A stretch of 64,000 nt of DNA from positions 6,052,001 to 6,116,000 of the forward strand of contig CM072879.1 in the NCBI GenBank assembly GCA_036937835.1, given 5' to 3'. Origin of the DNA: Pampus argenteus (Eukaryota; Chordata; Actinopteri; Scombriformes; Stromateidae). The position numbers were made by a program, and so were the translations under genes. Positions 14,125 through 25,207 of this stretch are shown in pieces. Every line of letters starts with the position of its first letter. Within the stretch, counting starts at the first letter, position 1. The notes beneath the pieces are model-generated. The model made no database searches. It saw only the letters and a list, made by a program, of their open reading frames with translations, and had not been told where the DNA came from.

Positions 14125-16960
14125 TGGAGGGGGAGAGGCAGATGAACTGGAGCTGACGTTTCATGAAGTTCTGTACGTACCCAGAAAGAGCCTCTTAGGG
14201 ATTCTGACCTCCTCGTCCTTACTGTCTGTTGCTACAGACGAAATAAATAAAAAAATTTAAAAAAAAAACGGGGGAGGAGGGGAGGGCAGAAAAACAGGGA
14301 CGGGGAAAGGAAAAAGAAAAAAAAAATAGAGCTTGGTTTGGTTTTCTTAGCCAGAGAAGAGATGACCCCTTGTCTGTCGGATTTATGAATTTGGGTCTGT
14401 ATCTTTATAATAATTAGTGATACCGTAAAAACTACTGATCCCCTGGTCAGTATTTATCACTGCTTACACAACATTTGGTGTAGAAAGACGATTAGAGGGC
14501 AGCAGCGTTTTCCACCGGCGGAGTTTGTTCAGTATCTCGCTCTTAACCTTGAAAAGGGTTTTTAAATTCAAAGTTTCAGACAGCTTTCATGTTTCTGTGA
14601 TTGTGACCTTTCTACTCGCTATTGTAGAGATTCACTGGTGCAGCCTAGTTTGTTAAAAAAAAAAAAAAAAAAGTTTATGCAGCTGGATGTGTGTTGGTGC
14701 TGGAAACATGGGTTAACATACGGCTGTTATCTGGAAAACATAACCCGGGGACAAAGGGGTGAACACATGTTCAGCACGGTGTGGTTAAAGAGAGCCAATC
14801 CAGGGCTGTGGAAAAACAACATTAATAAACATCTCATCTACGAGCTCAGAGCTCATAACGTGGATTTTCTTGTCTATTAAATTCATGGAACCTTCCAAAA
14901 ATCTCATAGCTCTCCTCTGAGTACTTGTTCAGTATTCGTTTGACTAAATGTCATTCTACTTATGTGTTTACTAAGGGTTGAAATTTGTATTAAAACATCC
15001 AAGAAACCCGAAAGATCATTGGCAACATGGATTTGTGCAAGTAGTTGTTGCTGAATGTTTTACAGTAATCAAATTAATAAAAAGAAATCAGATTTTACCC
15101 GAATGAAGAACCTTTATTTTTTTTTAAAAATGAATAATCTCCACTAGTTTTCACTTTCTTGCAACCGAATTGTGATTCTGTGTCGTATTCATGTCGTTAT
15201 TTGGTCCTGCATGAAATAAGTTGTGAAATAGATCTTGCTAAATGTAGCTTTGAAGCTTTAGGTTTCAGTAACTTCATTGCAAGTGGGACATGTTTTGACC
15301 TGCAGAGACTACATAAGTAGAAGATATTCAGGATCTATTATCAGTAGTTATCCTATAACTATAAGCATTAAATTAGCTATACTGTTTTACAACTCGCTGT
15401 ATATATGACCTACGAACTTTAGGACTTCTAGTACCTACATGTTCAATGAGCTGAGTTGGCATTTATCGTATTAGATATCAGCTAACTGACTAAATAGGAC
15501 ATAACATGCTTATAGCCTTAGGTTAGTTCTGAATTATGCATCAACAAACATGTGACGACAATCTTCAAACTATCTCCGGTTTTGCGGCGGTTGCGCAAGC
15601 ACTGAAGCAGGTTTTAATACAATCTCTGTGGTCATATAAATGCAGTTAAGAAAACGGGCTAAACGGGTCTTGATCAAACATACAGTGAACCGCCTACACA
15701 CATCCTGCATACACACACACACACTCATTCTTCCACGCATATATAAAAACAACGCCGTTGTATCTGAGCTTTATCTGACCTATGAAGGAGCGTCTTTTGG
15801 TGTTGAGTTCGGTGGTCACGCGCACGTTGGTGCACAAGTTGAGCATGATCAGCATGGTGGCGATCATGATGATGCTCTGCCACAGAAGCAGCGTCTCGAA
15901 GTAGCGGCCAAATCTGATGGAGGGAAAAAGAGACATCTTTAAAGAACAGCTGATGTTGGAGGCAGCTTTGTGGAGAGAATATATTTTTGGCAGTAGATGG
16001 CAGCAAGGCATGAGAATCCTATGGTATCCTTATGGTAGCTCTTAAAGGGCGAGTTCACCAGTTTTTTGAAGCCTGTCTTAAATCAACAATCAGCTGTCAG
16101 AATGAACACTGAAATAGGTTTTTGTTGCCATAATCCCTCCTGTTCATCCTGGCCATTAGAAGATCCTTTCAAAATGTAAGTAATGGGGCTAAAATCCTAA
16201 AAGCCTCCTTCTGTGCACAAAGTATCTAAAGGTTCATCAAAAGCTTTAGCTGTCCAAATGAGTCAAATCAAGTAGATTTAACTCTTTTTTTTTTTTTCTC
16301 AGGAGGATTTGATGCTAAAAAGACTGTAAGCTTCAGGTCAACTGAGGCAGATGGTCGATCACCTAGAGGCAGGTTCTGTTTGAGGTTTCTTCCCATTAAA
16401 AAGAGTTTAATAGTAATAGTTTTTTAAATTAGTTTATTAAAAAGAGTACAGTCCAGACCTGCTCTATATGAAAGGTGTCATGAAATAACTTCTGTTACTG
16501 TTCTGTGACTTGCTTACAGCACTCATATGGACACCTCACTGTCAACAACTTCAAGGAGGTTCCTATTTAAGCCCAATTTCAGATCACATCCCATTAATCA
16601 TTTAAACATCTCTAGTGTTGTCCCACAGAGTACACACACCATGACTGACACGTGAGAAAGCATTAAATTAGCAGATTTTTGAATGGAGTTTGGTCACCAC
16701 ACAGCTGAAGCTGATCTGATGTGAAAGCACGGAGATGGGAATACAGTAGTCTGTTACCTGAAGAGTATCCTGAGGATGTTTGCCACCAGGAGGACCAGGC
16801 ACACATAGGTGGAGAAGCCCTCTGCATTCTGCGTGCGGCGGATGTCTCTGTACTGAGGGATGTAGGGCACCACCCCACCAAACACCATGGCACCGGCGGC
16901 TACCCACGCCACCAGCGAGTTCAACACCGTCACAATCTGGTCAAACACTTCATCTTCCAT
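7149..16960 (-). CDS. slc66a2: slc66a2 (PQLC1), PQ-loop membrane transporter; 4 coding exons, 3' end not in window
   Basis: Coding exons on the minus strand, in transcript order, are 16960-16758, 15913-15780, 14231-14181 and 7365-7149. All have GT-AG ends and compatible phases. They join to 201 codons plus 2 bases. The human protein is about 271 residues, so roughly 70 C-terminal residues are missing. Seen: two PQ-loop motifs, VVPYIPQYRDI in exon 1 and AMLGTPQLYRNY in exon 4, each beside hydrophobic membrane helices. The family (SLC66, MtN3/PQ-loop fold) has seven transmembrane segments and sits in endosomal or Golgi membranes; SLC66A2 has been linked to lipid scrambling and endosome-to-Golgi traffic (known, not shown here). 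The start MEDEVFDQ matches the family N-terminus in length. It is divergently arranged with hsbp1l1, as in human. The next exon should begin by completing a Ser codon (AG|N) after GlyMet. I found no such exon between 1 and 7148, so the gene probably runs off the left edge. Confidence 0.93.
9495..9547. repeat. (CA)n microsatellite
   Basis: About 26 uninterrupted CA units in slc66a2 intron 3. It is among the longest pure CA tracts in the window. Confidence 0.95.
14091..14122. repeat. (CA)n microsatellite beside the slc66a2 cassette exon
   Basis: About 16 CA units lie about 60 bp downstream (in transcript sense) of the 51-nt exon. In the transcript they read as (GU)n. Confidence 0.9.
14181..14231 (-). 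CDS. slc66a2: slc66a2 coding exon 3, 51-nt cassette exon
   Basis: The exon lies between acceptor gtctgtag| and donor |gtacgt. It encodes A-TDSKDEEVRIPKRLFL, which matches the charged cytosolic linker (ADSKDEEVKVAPRRSFL) of the longer mammalian SLC66A2 isoform. It is 51 nt and phase 1/1, so including or skipping it adds or removes exactly 17 residues. It is too short to appear as a long open frame and was found by matching phases and family sequence. Confidence 0.9.
15780..15913 (-). CDS. slc66a2: slc66a2 coding exon 2
   Basis: The acceptor is ...ccatcag|ATTTGG and the donor ATAG|gtcaga, which is weak because the fourth intron base is not A. It encodes FGRYFETLLLWQSIIMI, a helix, then LCTNVRVTTELNTKRRSFI. 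It ends in phase 1. That phase fits both exon 3 (14231) and exon 4 (7365), so exon 3 can be skipped without a frameshift. Confidence 0.93.
16040..16430. repeat. Teleost interspersed repeat in slc66a2 intron 1
   Basis: The stretch resembles a dispersed element I know from perciform-type fish genomes. It contains TCCTGGCCATTAGAAGATCC and a following CTGTTTGAGGTTTCTTCC block. No coding potential was seen. Boundaries are approximate. Confidence 0.5.
16758..16960 (-). CDS. slc66a2: slc66a2 coding exon 1
   Basis: The exon holds 67 codons plus 2 bases. It starts at the ATG ending at 16960 and ends at an AG|gtaaca donor. It encodes the first helices and the first PQ motif (PYIPQYRDIRRTQNAEGF, near-identical to mammalian SLC66A2). 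The split Arg codon is completed by exon 2. Confidence 0.95.
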
Positions 16961-17582
16961 GTTGAGCTGTTATACGGTGTTTATCCTCCTCGGTTTCCTT
17001 GTGACGACGTTCAGTGTGTGAGCAGTAAGTAACATATCTTGCACCGAATGACACAAACAAAGCAGCAGCTACTGCCACGCCATCACAAGCGACCAGCCCG
17101 GAGGAAAGCGGAAAACGTTACTTTTACGGTTGAGGACAACAGTCCGATGACAGCATTCATATATTAGTCACCGTGTCGACTTTGCAGCTAAAGGCAGTGG
17201 CAGTATTTGCAACGGAGAAGCCGTCTGTAGCCGATAATCTCCTCATTACGTCCCATTTCTCTGATTCAACACTTGATGTTAGCGTTGAAAGGCTTCACGT
17301 ATCCCAAAAGCAGAAACTTCCAAGACTCCGCAAGTGATGTTATATAAAAGTCCTTCAAACTGACAAGCTAATTAAATTTAAAAAACAAAACAAAACGGTT
17401 TTTTTAGTAGAGGGTTCCTATATTTTACACTTCTGGTACCTATTTGGTGTGTTTCTACACTGGGTGGGACTAGCTAGCTAAACACTTCCTCGAAACGTCA
17501 GACGTCGTCCGTTAAAACAAAGATGTCTGACTCCATCAAGATAGTTCCCTCACATCGTTTAACAGCGGAACTCGCAGCGTGA
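16961..17582. promoter_or_regulatory. Probable 5' UTR and promoter region of slc66a2, CpG-bearing
   Basis: This stretch lies upstream of the slc66a2 ATG and is richer in CpG than its surroundings (for example around 17090-17110, 17165-17235 and 17490-17580). No TATA box is obvious. The TSS cannot be placed from sequence alone. A 19-codon plus-strand ORF sits at 17523-17582. About 1.6 kb of AT-rich DNA then separates it from the divergent hsbp1l1. Confidence 0.45.
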
Positions 17583-19207
17583 CTGTGTGAGCAGTTTTGA
17601 AGAGTATGCTTCGTTTTTAGTTTTATCTTTGAATAAAATATTTGTTTTATTATTGAATATGTGCCATTGTATTGTTATTTTGGTAAGCTAATCTATCAGC
17701 AACTCCACTGGTAGCTTCTTGCCTCTTTTTTGCCTAAAATATGCCTTTTTAAATGGAAGACATTTATTCCTGCTAATACAACAGGGCTAATATTAATGCT
17801 AGTTATTAACACCTGTGCTTTTCCTACTATAATGAGGCAAAGTCTTTCTGCATGGACTAAAATGTTTTTGTTTTTTTTAACCAATCATTTGGGGCTCAAC
17901 AAATGGCTCCTCATTTGTTTTTTATCCAATCTCATAGAGGGGTCTTGCGTCAAAATATAATTTCATTAATGTTTCAGTTATGCATATTCTTTATTTGTGT
18001 TTAATCAAATTATCATAAACTGACTTAAAGTAAACCTGGGGCAGGGTGGGAGGGGCCCAAAGCTCTATTTAGGCCCCTGGGTTCCTTTGGTGGGTTAATG
18101 TGGCCCTGGAGCAGAAAATAAATATTAGTACTTTTTGAAGTGCATCTCTGGTGAAAATATTCAGCAGGAAATGAATGGTGACTGTCACCCCCACAAAATC
18201 CGGATTATAAAGATTTGTATGGGTTTAATGAAAGTTATGTAAGCAGCGTGACAGACGGCTTCTCGTCTCTCATCTGTCACTGTGAACCGAGATAATCTCT
18301 TCAATAAAAACCAGAGCTTCAGTGCTCATCTCACTGAACACACAGAGACTAAACCGGGTCACAAAGGGTTAACACAAATGATTCCCCCACATATAACCAT
18401 GCAATGCAAATCACTAAGGATGATACCGGATATTCTGAGAAAAATACCTTCATAATAAAAGCTTCAGGGAACTGCTTTTAAGGGGCATTGCAGAGGTAGG
18501 CTCATATCTGTAGCTCCAGATAAGTGTGTCGTTATTGCCATTGTCTTGTTTAGGGGAAACTTCATATTTGCATTGTAGGTACGTTTATCAGACATTATTA
18601 CAGTATGTGACGATGTTTATCTGTATGGTCACTGTTAGATAAACAAATTAGACTACATTTTATTATATTTAATGTCATGAATATTAAAGATTCAACATAT
18701 TCGCTTGAGTAAATCTTGACATTTCTGACATAACATAAAAGTTGTTATTTCTTCACATTCTGATCATTTTAGTTATTTTAGTATTTTTTTTAACTAAAAT
18801 TCTTACATGAATCTTAAATATTGCAACTTTTAAGTGAGTTTCTTTTCAGCAGCAGCCACCACCATAGTTTTTCTGCTTACTGTATGGACTGAATATTTTT
18901 CAAAAAGTCTCTTTGGAAAGAAAAAAAACAACAACATGACCTTTATTTTGAAATGAAATGAATAGTACGGGCGGAAGTCTTGTCAATTTTAGTCATTAAC
19001 TCACCTTACCGCAAAGTTATGGGACTCATACTGAAGTCACAGCTAGCTGTCGTGAGGGGAGACACAGAGTTAGGATTTATATCGTTGTTTTGTCACGACT
19101 TAGAATAATTAAAGAGATAAATTACTGTCTTTTAGGTAGCTTGTGTGGTGAATGTTTATATCCAGGACTGACACACGTCCAAAGGTTTGTGTATTGTTGG
19201 ATAAACG
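17583..19207. other. Divergent intergenic spacer between slc66a2 and hsbp1l1
   Basis: This stretch is AT-rich with no credible coding exon. The last few hundred bases (about 19010-19207) should hold the hsbp1l1 promoter and 5' UTR. I see no recognisable element otherwise. Confidence 0.4.
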
Positions 19208-19252
19208 ATGTCAAAAACAGACAGCAGAGCAGCTAAAGATATGACAGAGGCG
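19208..19252 (+). CDS. hsbp1l1: hsbp1l1 coding exon 1
   Basis: The exon holds 15 codons (MSKTDSRAAKDMTEA) and ends at the strong donor GCG|gtaagt. It resembles the HSBP1 start (M.ETD...QDLT). A downstream Met also opens exon 2, but the full-length start matches the family better. Confidence 0.88.
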
Positions 19253-20171
19253 GTAAGTTAGGTTGATAAGTGGACAAGCAAACATTAAACTGGATAGTTT
19301 CTGATGTTTTTCTTCTATCTTTATAGATGGAGGAAACAATGCAGCGACTTCAAGGAAGATTTCAGGCGATTTCTGGACAGCTGGAGACCAAATATATCCT
19401 TTTATCATTCTTTTATCCTCCTTTTATTATGCTTTCATCGTCCTTTTATCACTGTGTGAATAGTGCTGCTCATGTAACAGTGAAAAGCTCGGTGCTGTTT
19501 GGTGATGGGACATGACACAAGCTTAGCTACAACATTTAGGTTATATCTGCTCAAACTATCCAGTTCACTTTTAATTTATCATAACATACATGGCCACTAG
19601 GTGGCGCTAATAAGTCTACTGTCAATTACTGTATGTGGCAAAATCTCAAGCTTTTGGATTTATTTTATTAAATGGAGCTTGTATTTGATATAAGTGAAAC
19701 AAATGTAAATGAGAGTAGAAAAAAAACAAGCAGCAAGAAATATTTTAAGACTGAATACTACTTAAATACACTAAATACACAGTATTTTTTTCTGCCAGGG
19801 ATATGGTATCCATTTGTATATTCCATATTAAATATTGCCTTCAGATATGTTCAAAGACATGTAAAAAATACTGAATGTGAGATGGATTTGCCACATAAAC
19901 ACACATATCTATAAACATACATGCTAGCTGGTGATACTGCTGTTCTTCTTATAAAAATAAAAAAAACCCTACCCAGTTTCTCCAAGCGGCTGTAACACCG
20001 TATATTTTTTCAAATAAATGTTGCTGTCTGGCTGTCAATGGCCAACATGTGCAGGTTGTTTCCTTCACTTTCACACTAGATGAGATGGGAACACGCATTG
20101 ATGGCCTGGAGAAGAATGTGGCTGAGCTCATGACACAAGCTGGTATGGAGGAACAGGCCGTTTCAAAGTGA
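19208..20171 (+). CDS. hsbp1l1: hsbp1l1, heat shock factor-binding protein 1-like; 3 exons, complete
   Basis: Exons 19208-19252, 19327-19393 and 20077-20171 join to 207 nt, a 68-residue protein. HSBP1-family proteins are small nuclear coiled coils that trimerise and bind the heptad-repeat region of heat shock factor 1, damping the heat-shock response (known for HSBP1; less studied for the L1 paralogue). Seen: a hydrophobic heptad pattern through MQRLQGRFQAISGQLETK and LDEMGTRIDGLEKNVAELM, ending MTQAGMEEQAVSK. Length matches the family (about 74-76 residues). Intron 1 is GT-AG. Intron 2 has no usable GT donor, but it fits an AT-AC U12 intron exactly and keeps the frame (TK-L-DEM, aligning to GR-I-DDM of HSBP1). 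The L1 call rather than hsbp1 rests on the neighbour: head-to-head with slc66a2, as in human 18q23. An AATAAA at 21064-21069 fits its polyadenylation signal. Confidence 0.9.
19327..19393 (+). CDS. hsbp1l1: hsbp1l1 coding exon 2
   Basis: The acceptor is tttatag|ATGGAG. The exon has 22 codons plus one base, and is followed directly by ATATCCTTTT, the U12 AT-AC donor consensus. It encodes the first half of the coiled coil. Confidence 0.9.
20077..20171 (+). CDS. hsbp1l1: hsbp1l1 coding exon 3 with stop
   Basis: The exon follows an intron ending ...TTCACAC, so the dinucleotide is AC. Its first two bases (TA) complete a Leu codon; 30 codons and TGA follow. The conserved core IDGLEKNVAELMTQAG is nearly identical to HSBP1. 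Confidence 0.92.
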
Positions 20172-21085
20172 CAGCAGGCCGTCTGTCAGACGAGCTTTTC
20201 CCATGTTGCTTTGCCACAGTTCCACACTACACCTTCATCAGACATCTCGAAATGGGACTTCTGTGTTAAAGGTTATATCACTTATAAAGCTTTATAGCCA
20301 AATATATCTGTGTTTTCCAAAGTACTACCATATGAGAACAAATGTGTGATGATGCCATGGATCCTGAATCTTTCTAAGAGGCTTCGGATCACAGTTAACA
20401 CATTATTTATATATAGTAATTTTTTTTTGTCACAGCATGTACAGTCAGATTACAGCTGACAGAGAAACTTAAAGGTATCTTGTGGAGTTTTTGTTGTAAA
20501 CAAACTTGGGTTTCTTAACAGAATTAAAGCATTTTCTACCTCTTTAAAAAAAAAAAAAAAAAAAGTTTTGAAACCTGCATTGTTTACATGTTGTGGTCTC
20601 ATAAACATGCTGGTAGAGCAAGAGAGCAAATAATAATACAGGAAGCTGCTCTACAGCGCCACTAGTGGTCAAACACTCCACAGGATACCTTCAAACACGG
20701 AGGAGGGACAATATTAGAATCTAACCACCAAAGACAAAGTATGGCATGTCATGTGGCGGTCACCTGTTATGATCAATGTAATATAAAGTGAAATATGAGG
20801 GGCTTTAAAGTGCTGGCTGTTGCCCACAAGTTGAAATGATTATAATATCCAATTGAATCTATCTTCATATCTGAAAGAACACTGTTGATAAAATCTATGC
20901 AGTTTATTTGTAAGTGTATACCATATTGTATAATATACAACTGTGTGATATATTGATTATATACCAGATGTCCTTCTTTTTACCTGTGTAACCATTGTTT
21001 GATGCAAACTTAATGGTTAGCAGACACTTTATCAGTCTATCACTGTGCACCAAAGTTAAGCCAAATAAAGATTTTATTTCAACTT
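20172..21085 (+). other. Probable 3' UTR of hsbp1l1 with AATAAA at 21064
   Basis: This is non-coding sequence after the stop. It carries AATAAA at 21064-21069, followed by T-rich DNA. It also contains a MITE (20469-20694). Confidence 0.5.
20469..20694. mobile_element. MITE in hsbp1l1 3' UTR
   Basis: Terminal inverted repeats of about 25 bp match with few differences: TTAAAGGTATCTTGTGGAG (20469) and the reverse complement of CTCCACAGGATACCTTCAA (ending 20694). The interior is non-coding with a poly-A stretch and CGCCACTAGTGG near one end, typical of a fish MITE family. Confidence 0.75.
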
Positions 21086-22529
21086 TATGAGTTATTGTTT
21101 TTCATAGAGCACCACCTGTTTGTCTATTATATCAGCAAGGGAAGTTTGATATACAGTGAATAACCAAAGAAAAGAGATTATTTTGTTTATGCCTTATGAA
21201 CCACTAAAATCCATCATCTTGAAACATTGTAGATTTCATTTGTATTTTTCCCAGGATGTGTTATGTTATATTACTGTTATATCATACTACATCCATGTGT
21301 TCAGGCAGCTTGAAAACAGCTTGAAAAGTTGTTCATCCTTCTGTTGCTTAAGAAACGAGGCGGCAGAAAAAGGAAACAGTATTATCACTTTAATCATATT
21401 AATATTATTCATACAGCCATTAGCCAAAAGCTGAACAGTCCCCAGTTCTCTCACTTCAGTCAGTCAGCCTTTATTTATAGGATCATTGTTCCTACAAAAG
21501 GTCATTTGATTTAACACGTGGGACATCTTGGATTGTAATATAGAAACAGACTGCACAGAAGTTGTGGATTCTACCCAATATCCTTCACAGATACAGGCAT
21601 TAAGAGGGATAAAGAGGACAAACATAGGCTCAGACTGGCAGCTAGTTGGAACACTTTTCATGCTCAGTGCTCTGGCAGCATCAAAAGTACATAAATCACC
21701 CGATAAGACAACAGAAGAGAAGAAATCCAACCCAACCTGACAACTTACTGGTGATTTTGTTAGAGAAAATGTGGATTAAATTAGTCATTTTTATACATTG
21801 AGCATACTACAGTGTGTTTTGGATGACTACTCAACTCACAAGGGTGTCTGAAACCTGAAACCGAAGCATGTCACTTCCGGTTCATCATCTTCCATGTGAC
21901 GTTTTATTTTCATAACTTTTGTCAGAGGTCAAAGTCAGCTACAGGTAATAAGATGCAGGGAAATACACAGATGTAATACACAAATGTAATACGCAGATGT
22001 AGTACTTCTGACATGAAGCTGTGTCTCCCTCTAGTGGTCACATGTGCTCATTACTATGAGTGTGCCTGTCGCTGACCATGGTGCTGAATGTTCTAGTACA
22101 TGAACAACTTACACACATCTTTTTGTCATTAATATTTTAGACACAAGTTTTTCTTTATATAGATATAAATAAATAAAATATAAATAAATATAAATAAAAT
22201 CTTTAACAGGACTCTATAAATCTACATTAGATACAGTAAACACAACACTGGTCACATGTCTTCCTGGTGGTATTGAATAATTGATAAGAATCTAAAGTGC
22301 TTAAAACCTTTGCACAGTAGCATATGGGTTTAGATTCAGGTGTCCACATATTTATGGTCATACAATGCACATGCTAAGAGGTCATTAAGGTTGTTGATGC
22401 ATTTGCAGTGTTTGTGCTGCAGATGTCAGTATGTATCAATGGGATGTTTTGTACTGAACAGACATATATGTCATATGTGTAAGAGAAAACAGATTGCTTG
22501 TATTAGTGTGAGGTGAAGCATGCACGCTA

Positions 22530-22563
<34 letters not shown>

Positions 22564-24944
22564 TGTGTGTGTCGGGAGGGAATACGTGTGTGCATGTGTG
22601 TCCTTCAAACACCGACTAGCCTCACTGTCATGCTCAATGAAGCCAAAGAGCAGGAACGATGCTGAATGTGTTGCTATAGCAACCCTAGTCAGCTTGTGTA
22701 AGTATACTTGTGTGTGCGTATTTACACATTGGTGTGTGTGTGTGGCTATGTGTGTGTAGAATTGGAAGACAAGCCAAGAAAGGTGAAAGAGAGAGAGAGA
22801 GGGTCAGTGTTTTTTGCACTTTGTCAGTGTGAGTGGTGGAGAAACTTTCAGCATTGCATGATACTACTTTAGCAGTTGGGGCGATAAATGGAGTTCACAC
22901 ACTCTTCTCCCGGCGGTGGAGTGGTGAGTGGGTGTGTGGAGAGCCGTGGTCGCTGAGAGGTTCAACCCTGTGGCCCACGCCCGGGCACTCTCCACTGGGA
23001 GGGACCACCACTCTGCACCGGATGGGGGGGAAGCACTTCAGAGAGTGTGTGAGTGTGTGCGTGTGTGTGATTGCATGTGGGTGTGTGCACTTGTATGCCC
23101 CATGTCTCTCTCTCCCTAATGCTACTTTTGCACACTTCACTTCATAGGTGAAACACAAAGCAAATGTCAACAGTCCAGTAGTGGCTTCCTCTCTTATCTC
23201 ATTATCCACGGATCCTTGCACCATCTATCTATCTAGTTCTCCCTTTTTCCTCCCTGTATGTATCCTCTCCTCATGTCATAGTCTTTGTAATGTTCTCTCT
23301 CTTTACCCTCTTTTCATCCAGTATATCCACTTTTTCGTCTCCATCTTCCTCTTACCATTAAATCATTTGCTGGTTGTTACTTATCTGTACTGATGGTGGA
23401 AAAGAGGGCTTTCTATGTGCACCTCTACCTCTCTTTCTACCCCTAATCTACTCCACTATGCACTTAACACACCCTGTATAAATACACACACACACAGGTG
23501 TATTGTGGCACACACACTGATAATTAAACCATCAATGTATATAAATATACATTTTCATGAATTCAATAAAAGTAGATATGGCACTAAGCAAATAAACATC
23601 AGGCTGTTTGGACGCTAAATGCTCCACTATGTTCCTCAGGTCGTTGCTAACTTTGCCTCGCTGCTGTTTAGTGCCGGGCAGGTAGCCTATAGTGGGTTAA
23701 TTAGAGCTTAATTTAGCTGCCTGTTGTGTCTGAAAACAAGGCTGATGAGAATAGAGAAGATGAACCAAAACAATGAGCTTTAATTCCTTAAAAACTGGAG
23801 GGAAGTGCAAAATCTAGTTCTCAGATTACACATTTCATCCATTGCCAATATAAAAAAATATCGATTGTAGGCTACATTTCAGTGGGATTTTTGTTGGGGG
23901 TGTGGGTGGGTGTGTGGGGGTGCATCAGGCTCCTGTCTGCGCGAGATACTCCTTCATCTGACAACAAGTAGTCCTGAAAGAGAGCAAGAACCAACAGAGG
24001 TTGTTGGGAGAGATGGTAAAAGTGATAAGTAAAAAAAAAAAGAGGTAAAAATAAATGGACTTCTACAGCACACAATCATGCACACAAACACACACATACG
24101 GTACATATGGGGGACACCTGTGTGTTGCCTACCACCTGAGGCTCTTTGATTCCTGGCGCGCTTTAATCTGTGCTGTGCTCCTGCCTGCCTTTGAAGTGAA
24201 AATCCCCGTCACCTTCGCCTCTCACTCTCTCTCTTATTCACTCTCCATCCACACACACACACACACACACATATATAAACCACAAATGACCACCACCTGT
24301 TATCTTTGTCATAGTCAATGCTGCCCATCCACTCTCATTCATATATTCTATTCTATTCTACCGTGCCGGCGGTGGTCTGCGCCTAAATTTACCCCAGCCG
24401 TTATTTTAAGGCCTCGGTAACATACATCACCATCTGTCTGCTCCGATACATTTATCTCTACAGGAATAGAAACTGATTTCCAAACTTTATTCTGTTACAA
24501 AAGTCATTTCATGGCTGTAGAAAAGAGCAGACAGTTTAGGTCGAAGAAATGACCCAATTTTTAATTTATTCTTATTTGGAATAGTTTTCTTTCACTCTTT
24601 GTACTGTGTTAATTACTCACAGGAAGTTATTAGTTTTGTCTAGCTTGCTAACCACGCTGTCACGCATAATTATGAGCCGATATTAAGTCAAATCAATTAA
24701 TTTCATATTACATAGCAGGTGTTTGCAAATTGACTTCTGGATGGTTGCTGAAAACCAAATAAATGTGTACTCCATAAGAATGATAATAGCAGGTTGCACA
24801 AAATATATTAATATTAGACACTAGGTGGTGAACAATCGCTGACTTTTTATGAGCAAATAAAATATATATGAAAAATATGTTTTTTACATGTTTGCTGTTG
24901 TAAAATCTGTATAACACACTGAGGATTGCTGTGGCCCTAAAAAC

Positions 24945-24989
<45 letters not shown>

Positions 24990-25175
24990 CACTACTGCAT
25001 ACCTGATACACTTCTTTTCTCCATCTGCATCATCTCTCTCTCTGTGTGTTAGTGAAACATGGGTGTGTGTCCTGGGGATCAGCAGCCAGCAACCGACCCT
25101 GACTCTGTCGCCATGGAAACTGGGTCAGCTTCACGGTAGCCATGGCAGTGAAATGTAAGTGTTCTCCTGTGACAG

Positions 25176-25207
<32 letters not shown>

